Below are positions 1 to 4,442 of a stretch of 5,537 nt of DNA, piece after piece; position 1 is the stretch's first letter; each line of letters opens with the position of its first letter. Origin of the DNA: Pseudomonadota bacterium (GTDB lineage: Bacteria > Bdellovibrionota_C > UBA2361 > OMIW01); the NCBI GenBank assembly GCA_900299205.1, contig OMIW01000099.1, forward strand, positions 1 to 5,537. Reading direction: 5' to 3'. The notes under the pieces are model-generated. The model was not told where the DNA came from, made no database searches, and saw only the letters and a program-made list of their open reading frames with translations. The position numbers and the translations under genes are program-made.

Positions 1-355
1 CCCCCTTACTTCGCCCCACCCGCCGAATGGGGACGTTACCTCCGACCAGCGGAAATGCAACATTGTCAAACACGGAGAGGGAATCAAAGAGCGCTCCCTC
101 CTGAAACATCAAGGCAAGGAGAACTTTGCCGTTATGCTTCGTCGATAAAGCAACCGAACCCGATGAGGGGGAGACGATTCCCGCTATCGTTTTGAGTAAG
201 ACACTCTTCCCTGAACCACTCGGTCCTATCAGACCCCACGATTCACCCATACCGAATGAGCACGAAACTCCCCGAAGCACAGGGCCCAGCTGAAAATCAA
301 CCCACAGATTCTCCACGACAATCGAGGATGGCGTATGGGGAACTAATTCAGCCAC
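1..355 (-). CDS. mlaF: MlaF-like ABC transporter ATP-binding protein (N-terminal part, runs off the window)
   Basis: The minus strand is open for 118 codons from a GTG at 355-353 to the window edge. The Walker A motif GPSGSGKS is at residues 44-51. The Q-loop glutamine is Q85, in MFQEGALFDSL followed by SVFDNVAFPL. This Q-loop wording is typical of the MlaF/Ttg2A/Mkl ATPases. They power the MlaFEDB inner-membrane complex, which moves phospholipid between the inner membrane and the periplasmic carrier MlaC. The signature motif, Walker B and H-loop lie outside the window. The GTG at 355 is chosen because it overlaps the dus stop (GTGGCTGA) and has GAGAGG just upstream, though the spacing of about 4 bases is short. 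A second GTG at 318-316 (residue 14) has no such site. The overlap suggests translational coupling to dus. An mlaE-like permease would be expected further left (inference). Family assignment is strong. The exact transported lipid is unknown. Confidence 0.88.
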   Translation of the reverse strand, partial: MAELVPHTPSSIVVENLWVDFQLGPVLRGVSCSFGMGESWGLIGPSGSGKSVLLKTIAGIVSPSSGSVALSTKHNGKVLLALMFQEGALFDSLSVFDNVAFPLVGGNVPIRRVGRSKG

Positions 356-1403
356 ACAGCCTCTCGCGAGTCTCTTCTTCACCGATGATATCACCTAATC
401 TGGATACCTCCTCACTCCCGAAACTCCCATCCAAAACCCGCGCCAGCACCTCCTCTTGTTCCGCTAATCCTTGCGCCCGGCAGAACGTTTTTGACCATGA
501 ATATCCCTTTGCCATCTGTGAGGCGAGCTGTTTGAGCCTTCCCACGACCGACAAGGTGGGACGACCACTCCCGAGTAAGAGATCGCGATATCGCAAAAGG
601 ACCCTCACCATTCTTTCCGGGTCCTGCCGCAGTCCGCACGGCTGCCCCGTGACGATATCGGTAAACACTAGGGGATTAAAGATAGCGGCGCGACCGACGT
701 AGAGCCCGACAACCCCCGATTGGAGCCGCTCAGCAGCCGACGCCGCATCACACACATCACCGCTCCCACACACCGGGATTCGCACCGTCTCAACAACCTG
801 ACGCACAATCTCATAATCAGCACTTCCGCGGTATAATGCGGCCCGGGTGCGTCCATGCACCGTAACTCCCTCAACCCCCTCACTCTCAGCGATTCGAGCA
901 ATTTCGGGGGCATTTCGCGAGCCATCATCCCACCCCGAACGCATCTTTATGGTAAGCGGAATTGAGACCGCCTTTCTTACTTCTCGGAGCATCGCCCCGA
1001 GGTGGAGCGGTTGTCTCATTAATTCACACCCCCCACCACGACGAACGACCTTCGGAGCGGGACACCCACAATTAATATCAACGAGGTCTGCTCCGGCCTG
1101 CTCAACCATCTTAGCTGCATCCCGCATTCGGTTGATATCATAACCGAAAATCTGAATCCCCACCGGTCGCTCCATCTCAGCGAACCGCATCATCTCAAGG
1201 CTCCGTCGCCCCTCCCGGGTTAAACCCTCAACAGAGATGAACTCACTAACGACCAACCCAAGAGCCCCTGGATTTAGCTCACGGAGAAGCTGGCGGAACG
1301 CCGAGCAGGTCACTCCACTCATGGGAGCCAACACAAGACCGGGAGCGACTCGCAGGTCACGAATTGAATAAGCGGGTATCATACCGTCAAACGAAAAGGC
1401 CAT
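348..1403 (-). CDS. dusB: tRNA-dihydrouridine synthase, DusB-like
   Basis: This cytoplasmic flavoenzyme reduces uridines of the tRNA D-loop to dihydrouridine with FMN and NADPH. The 351-residue length fits the family. The N-terminal TIM barrel starts with LAPMSGVT (25-32). The catalytic motif DINCGCPAPKVVRRGGG (109-125) holds the presumed proton-donor Cys114 and Asn111. FMN-contacting residues are expected at K153 (KMRSGW) and H183 (VTVHGRTRA). The phosphate-binding end is GSGD (213-216) and VGRAAIFNP (236-244). A helical tRNA-binding domain should fill about 250-351. KVVRRGGG and HGRTRA point to the DusB group rather than DusA or DusC. Small deviations are GSGD where GNGD or ANGD is usual, and GVVGLYVGR where an aspartate normally precedes the last strand (GADALMIGR in E. 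coli DusB). ATG 1403 is the first start after an in-frame stop, and no clear Shine-Dalgarno precedes it. It follows the kinase gene by 46 bases, and its stop overlaps the ABC gene, so one transcript is likely. Confidence 0.95.
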   Translation of the reverse strand: MAFSFDGMIPAYSIRDLRVAPGLVLAPMSGVTCSAFRQLLRELNPGALGLVVSEFISVEGLTREGRRSLEMMRFAEMERPVGIQIFGYDINRMRDAAKMVEQAGADLVDINCGCPAPKVVRRGGGCELMRQPLHLGAMLREVRKAVSIPLTIKMRSGWDDGSRNAPEIARIAESEGVEGVTVHGRTRAALYRGSADYEIVRQVVETVRIPVCGSGDVCDAASAAERLQSGVVGLYVGRAAIFNPLVFTDIVTGQPCGLRQDPERMVRVLLRYRDLLLGSGRPTLSVVGRLKQLASQMAKGYSWSKTFCRAQGLAEQEEVLARVLDGSFGSEEVSRLGDIIGEEETRERLCG

Positions 1404-1449
1404 ATGAGAATAACTAACTACCTTACTGGTTCATTTTCCTGAAAAAGCA

Positions 1450-3003
1450 CTAGTCGCCATCCAGACACTCACGCACTCGCGACCCAAGTTCCTCCAAAGT
1501 GAACGGCTTTTGCAGAAACACACTCCTCCCCGAATTGAGAAGTTCCTCCACCTGAGTGGCTCGGCTGAATCCACTCATTACGAGGATTTTCATGCAGGGG
1601 TGAATAGAACGAATCTCCGAGAAAACTTTGTCACCCGTGACATTCGGTAGCACCATATCGAGGAGGACCAAATCAAAAGGAACTCCGCTCTGACATGCCG
1701 CAATCGCTGCCTCTCCCGAATCAACTGCCGTGACTGAATAGCCAAGCTGCTCGAGTCCGAGAGCAACGACATCTCGAACCGCCCGATCATCATCCATGAC
1801 GAGAATGCGTTCGCGCCTCCCGACTGTTCCCATCACTGATACATCCAGCTGCGGACGTCGACCGAGGAGGTGGCCCTCTCTGACACTCCCCTCGGGGACG
1901 CTCGAAAACCCTCCCAGAGACAGAGCCGCATCCGGCACGCACCCCGAAAATAGAAAGGTGACCGCGAACTCACCGTCGCCCCCTCCCATTGCCCCAGGGA
2001 TCATTTCTGTTACTGAAACAGACACTCCGCCGGAGAGGTTAACAGCTGACTGTGACCGAGGAGTGAGCGAATCGACAAGGCTCGCAATCCAATCCGGCCA
2101 TCGAACATCCCACCCGCAACATCGAACTCTCACCAACAACCTCATGTCAGTGGAGGGTTCTCCCAATTCCCCCTCGACTATAGGATCTATTCCTGGACTG
2201 ATGAGCGAGAGCGTTAGCATTCTCACCTTCATCCCCGATCCGCCAAGACCAAGGCAAAAGTATAACGGATATTCAGCAATTCGTCTATCTTGACCTCCTA
2301 TCCAGAGAGGATTCGAGGGGAGATCGACCTCAATCACAACTCCGCGGGGGAGCACCGACTCCATCAAGCCAGTCGCCTGACGAATGAGTACTCGAGCATC
2401 ACTGGGATCGAGCGAAAGACACTCCCTCGGTTGCGCGATATAACCGAGATTGGCGATCAGTACACCGACCTGACGCGCTCCTCTCTCGATTGCGTGAAGC
2501 GACTCGCGATGCGCTCCTTGCTCCGCTAGTATCATCCTCAAATAGGCAACGTGTCCCAGGATTCCAGTGACCCCGTTATTCAGATCGTGCACGACTCCCG
2601 TCGTTACCCGCTCGAGAAGGCTCACCCGAGACGGACTTGTAGGCTCATTATGAACTCGCGAACCCTCACCTCTCGCTCCTCGAGCAACAACTTCACTTTC
2701 CGCCCGATAGCAACAGAAGCCAGAAATTGTGCCTCCAAGTCGGCGAACAGTCAGTTCAATAGGGGATTTCGATAACTCGACAGGGTGAATCGTGCAGTTA
2801 ATCGGAAAGTCAGCTCGATTTGCACTTAAAATCGCCTCGGCCAGCTCTGGAATGGCGAGAGATAATCGAATCCCTGACCTTTCAGCAGTTCCGGATTGCT
2901 CTCCTCCAAGCCACTTTAAAGCCTCTTCGGAGGCGAACTGCACCAGCAAGCTCTGGTCAGTCACCACAATCCACCCAAGGCCATCTCCTCTCGTTGTTTT
3001 CAC
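1450..3003 (-). CDS. Hybrid sensor histidine kinase with degenerate ATP-binding domain and C-terminal receiver
   Basis: The predicted protein has 517 residues. Residues about 8-103 look like a PAS sensor fold (WIVVTDQSLLVQFASEEALKW opens it). The dimerisation and phosphoacceptor helix pair covers about 125-192, with H139 in VVHDLNNGVTGILGH. Residues about 198-356 sit where the HATPase domain belongs and keep its start (lead strand VVIEVDLPSNPLWIGGQDRR). The N box, the DxGxG box and the GTGLGL box cannot be found there. The C-terminal receiver covers 398-517, with acidic pocket D404-D406, phosphoacceptor D449 (LLDMVLP), S477 and K499 (LQKPF), all intact. No membrane segment or signal peptide is seen, so the protein is likely cytoplasmic. 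The GTG start has GGGAGAAG upstream and an in-frame TAG a few codons before it. A possible role is a phosphotransfer or scaffold protein fed by another kinase (inference). It is the first gene of the presumed operon with dus and the ABC ATPase. Domain calls are firm and the signal is unknown. Confidence 0.9.
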   Translation of the reverse strand: MKTTRGDGLGWIVVTDQSLLVQFASEEALKWLGGEQSGTAERSGIRLSLAIPELAEAILSANRADFPINCTIHPVELSKSPIELTVRRLGGTISGFCCYRAESEVVARGARGEGSRVHNEPTSPSRVSLLERVTTGVVHDLNNGVTGILGHVAYLRMILAEQGAHRESLHAIERGARQVGVLIANLGYIAQPRECLSLDPSDARVLIRQATGLMESVLPRGVVIEVDLPSNPLWIGGQDRRIAEYPLYFCLGLGGSGMKVRMLTLSLISPGIDPIVEGELGEPSTDMRLLVRVRCCGWDVRWPDWIASLVDSLTPRSQSAVNLSGGVSVSVTEMIPGAMGGGDGEFAVTFLFSGCVPDAALSLGGFSSVPEGSVREGHLLGRRPQLDVSVMGTVGRRERILVMDDDRAVRDVVALGLEQLGYSVTAVDSGEAAIAACQSGVPFDLVLLDMVLPNVTGDKVFSEIRSIHPCMKILVMSGFSRATQVEELLNSGRSVFLQKPFTLEELGSRVRECLDGD

Positions 3004-3316
3004 CCCACTTCTCCCACGTTGCTATCAACCCCATGCCGGGCAAATTATCCCCGACGAGACATTCTCGACATCAGGAGCAAAGTACGGGGTGAAGCATCCT
3101 CCTGCAACCACCTCTCCAAAATCTCCGTCTCACACAATCGCTAAAAATGGCCTTTCAGTCGTGTTTATCCAACCACACAACCCATTCGCTTGCATACCTT
3201 GCGAAATTCCTCAGGGTAAATACCTCACCCCAAGAATTTATGCTGGACATTAGTATCGACCTTTGCATTAATAGAACTTCGTAGGCGGACGTCACCCTCG
3301 ATATGTAAGGGTATGG
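3004..3316. other. Divergent intergenic region upstream of the hybrid kinase
   Basis: These 313 bases hold no convincing gene. Short open frames exist on both strands, but none has a recognisable product. The minus strand should carry the 5' leader of the kinase mRNA, and the right end may carry promoters for both directions. An imperfect pair GTAAG (3305-3309) and CTTAC (3321-3325) sits at the right border, next to a perfect inverted repeat just beyond it. Confidence 0.6.
3268..3295 (-). promoter_or_regulatory. Possible sigma-70-type promoter for the kinase operon
   Basis: Read on the minus strand, GTGACG (3295-3290) is followed by 16 bases and then TATTAA (3273-3268). Each hexamer matches four of six consensus positions. 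A start near 3261 would give a leader of about 258 bases before the kinase GTG. On the plus strand an overlapping and even weaker pair, TTCGTA (3278-3283) and TATGTA (3302-3307) with an 18-base spacer, could serve the csp side. Both are inspection calls only. Confidence 0.2.
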
Positions 3317-3541
3317 ATGACTTACGTTACCGTTGGTAACAAACAATCAGCGGCGAGGGGACAGCATCGGAAGGTACTGAAAGGAGCCATAGTCGGAGGA
3401 GTGCTCCAAGGCCATCAGCTGATGCATCATACACATGAGCCTCGGCTTGCTCGGTGCTCACGAAGATTTCCCCTCTCCGTGGTTAATGCGTCTTTTTCAA
3501 AGGGGACCTGCGGTAAGCCATCGGGAGAAGTTTTGATGTGA
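3317..3541 (+). CDS. Possible small basic protein, first of two tandem small ORFs before csp
   Basis: This 74-codon frame starts with ATG preceded by AAGG at a good distance (6 bases). It encodes a basic, His-rich peptide beginning MTYVTVGNKQS with a GAIVGGVL stretch, and it resembles no family I know. Its TGA overlaps the GTG of the next small frame by 4 bases (GTGA), a spacing typical of coupled genes. There is no gene on the opposite strand to make it a shadow. However, frames of this length arise by chance, and the same DNA carries several palindromes, so a non-coding structured leader is equally or more likely. Confidence 0.25.
   Translation: MTYVTVGNKQSAARGQHRKVLKGAIVGGVLQGHQLMHHTHEPRLARCSRRFPLSVVNASFSKGTCGKPSGEVLM
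3326..3340. repeat. Perfect inverted repeat GTTACC-GTT-GGTAAC
   Basis: Two 6-base arms are separated by 3 bases. It lies at the csp-side border of the divergent region, directly after the weaker GTAAG/CTTAC pair. It could be a repressor operator or an RNA hairpin near the start of the first small ORF. No AT-rich or T-run context marks it as a terminator. Confidence 0.55.
3413..3429. repeat. Two overlapping palindromes
   Basis: CATCAGCTGATG (3413-3424) is a perfect 12-base palindrome. It shares bases with a second perfect 10-base palindrome, TGATGCATCA (3420-3429). Only one can form at a time as a hairpin, and both have very short loops. As DNA they could be binding sites for dimeric proteins. 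A further TGAGC/GCTCA pair (3436-3440 with 3456-3460) follows. Confidence 0.45.
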
Positions 3542-3723
3542 GCTGTCGAAGTGCAGTGGCGATCGTCGCGATGAGCGGTGCGCGACTTGGAACTGTACAA
3601 GAGAAGTCCTGGAAAAATACATCAGGGGTAAAAAAGTCAGGTAGCCGTAGAGAATGGTGGCGTCACAGGCACGAGGTACTGGGGCAGAGTGACGTAGAGA
3701 GTTTAGTCGCTTTTGAATGGTAG
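3538..3723 (+). CDS. Possible small basic protein, second tandem small ORF
   Basis: This 61-codon frame begins with GTG, overlaps the preceding TGA by 4 bases and has GGGAGAAG upstream at a usable distance. Its TAG at 3721-3723 lies only 6 bases before the csp ATG. The peptide is basic with a Trp-rich patch (REWWRHRHE) and matches no family I recognise. The tight packing supports a real coupled gene. The GC-rich hairpin inside it and the cold-box-like element near its end support a regulatory leader instead. Codon use gives no clear answer by eye. Confidence 0.22.
   Translation: MSCRSAVAIVAMSGARLGTVQEKSWKNTSGVKKSGSRREWWRHRHEVLGQSDVESLVAFEW
3565..3586 (+). other. GC-rich hairpin in the csp leader
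   Basis: GTCGCG (3565-3570) pairs perfectly with CGCGAC (3581-3586) around a 10-base loop. A competing hairpin, GCGA-TCG-TCGC (3560-3570), uses the same bases, so two exclusive folds are possible. No T-run follows, so it is not an intrinsic terminator. A role in controlling csp translation or stability is inference. Confidence 0.4.
3690..3700 (+). promoter_or_regulatory. Cold-box-like element upstream of csp
   Basis: TGACGTAGAGA differs by one base from the E. coli cspA-family cold box TGACGTACAGA, which lies at the 5' end of long cold-shock mRNA leaders. Here it sits 29 bases before the start of a cold-shock-domain gene. The position differs from E. coli, where the box is far from the start codon. 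A chance match is possible but not expected in so short a region. Confidence 0.4.
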
Positions 3724-3729
3724 GATGTT

Positions 3730-4101
3730 ATGTCGGAGACGCTTCGAGGGGTTGTTAAGTGGTTCAATGATGCGAAGGGATTCGGGTTCATTGAACATAA
3801 AAGTGGGAAGGACGTGTTTGTTCATTACTCTGTTATCCAGTCAGAGGGGTTCAAAACCCTAAAAGATGGTGAGACCGTCGAGTATGAGCTTCAAGAGGGG
3901 GATAAAGGCCTCAATGCAGCCAGAGTCTACAGGCTTGTCTCAAACGAACAGCGGCCTGCCTCCGAATTAAAGGTCGAGGTTACCGTTGAAGAGCCACGAG
4001 GGATATCGGCGGCATCAAGTCTAACCGTAGGCGCATCAGCGCTTCGGGTGGAAGGAGCCGACGGCATCGAAAGAGCTGACTCTGGCACATTTGACAGCTA
4101 G
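3730..4101 (+). CDS. Cold-shock-domain nucleic-acid-binding protein with C-terminal extension
   Basis: Residues 1-69 form a complete cold-shock domain: [16 protein letters not shown] with RNP1 at KGFGFI (16-21), RNP2 at VFVHY (29-33), then [14 protein letters not shown] and a closing strand near [10 protein letters not shown]. Such domains bind single-stranded RNA or DNA in the cytoplasm and act as RNA chaperones in cold shock or general translation. The usual length is about 65-70 residues, but this protein has 123. The extra 54 residues are rich in Ser, Ala, Glu and Gly with alternating charge, look disordered, and match no domain I know. The ATG has AGGA 4 bases upstream. A leader of uncertain length precedes it, with a cold-box-like site and hairpins, which would suit temperature control. 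Two possible small ORFs lie directly upstream. The domain call is secure. Cold inducibility is inference. Confidence 0.95.
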   Translation: MSETLRGVVKWFNDAKGFGFIEHKSGKDVFVHYSVIQSEGFKTLKDGETVEYELQEGDKGLNAARVYRLVSNEQRPASELKVEVTVEEPRGISAASSLTVGASALRVEGADGIERADSGTFDS

Positions 4102-4141
4102 GAGTGTCCCGTATCCCCTCGCTCAGCGGAGGAGCCTTCTC

Positions 4142-4168
4142 AAAGAGCGCTATCTTGGGTTGCTCTTT
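4142..4168 (+). terminator. Possible weak terminator hairpin after csp
   Basis: AAAGAGC (4142-4148) pairs perfectly with GCTCTTT (4162-4168) around a 13-base loop, 40 bases after the csp stop. The descending arm ends in TTT, but the next bases are ATG, so there is no real T-tract. It may end csp transcription or protect the mRNA 3' end. Confidence 0.35.
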
Positions 4169-4295
4169 ATGAGCCACCGCTAGTGAGGGCCGTACGGTGA
4201 TCGATAGCCCTTTCAGATAATCTTACTAAGCCCCAGTGTCGTTTCCCTTTACGGCGAACGAACCCGCTCGTTGATCGCGTCTGCGCGTACTCAAC

Positions 4296-4329
4296 TCTCT
4301 CTGGCACAACAGTCTCTCTGGCACAACAG
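4296..4329. repeat. Perfect 17-bp tandem duplication
   Basis: The unit TCTCTCTGGCACAACAG occurs twice without a gap, at 4296-4312 and 4313-4329. Both copies are identical. It lies in non-coding DNA about 115-150 bases before the ATG of the Thr/Pro-repeat gene, where it could be a recent slippage event or a doubled binding site. Confidence 0.85.
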
Positions 4330-4442
4330 GCGGCAATCTTCTCCCTGACACCTGCCCGAGATAGGGATTCCTGTCGTCCCTGGGGGTAAAGCCTCAAGCT
4401 TCCCCCTGTGCCAGTGTATCTAGTACTCAGCACCGGCCCCTC

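Larger units (their letters stand above)
4102..4442. other. Intergenic region between csp and the Thr/Pro-repeat gene
   Basis: These 341 bases hold no supported gene. An 88-codon minus-strand frame (4433-4167) has no recognisable product. The region carries weak hairpins (one near 4117-4132 just after the csp stop; GAGGGC/GCCCTT at 4185-4212 enclosing the palindrome CCGTACGG) and a perfect 17-bp tandem duplication. No convincing promoter or Shine-Dalgarno site for the following gene was found. Confidence 0.6.

Noticed and set aside
256-702. Plus-strand 148-codon frame opposite dus and the ABC gene
   Set aside because: It is antisense to two genes with clear family motifs and has no recognisable product.
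1796-2293. Plus-strand 165-codon frame opposite the kinase
   Set aside because: It is low-complexity Pro/Ser/Thr/Arg antisense to a gene with clear domains.
3155-3346. Minus-strand 63-codon frame upstream of the kinase
   Set aside because: It needs a TTG start, has no known similarity, and leaves a 150-base gap to the kinase. The chance length is ordinary.
3300-3729. Known structural RNA (RNase P RNA, tmRNA, SRP RNA, tRNA) or group II intron
   Set aside because: Short similarities such as GCGGTAAG and GAGAAGTCC were seen, but the conserved cores, order of motifs and tRNA-like parts of these RNAs are absent.
84-4151. Shared 12-mer TCAAAGAGCGCT at 84-95 and 4140-4151
   Set aside because: About one such match is expected by chance in a window of this size, and one copy lies inside the ABC coding sequence.
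4167-4433. Minus-strand 88-codon frame in the gap after csp
   Set aside because: The product is unrecognised and Arg-rich, its frame crosses the 17-bp duplication, and it has no supporting context.
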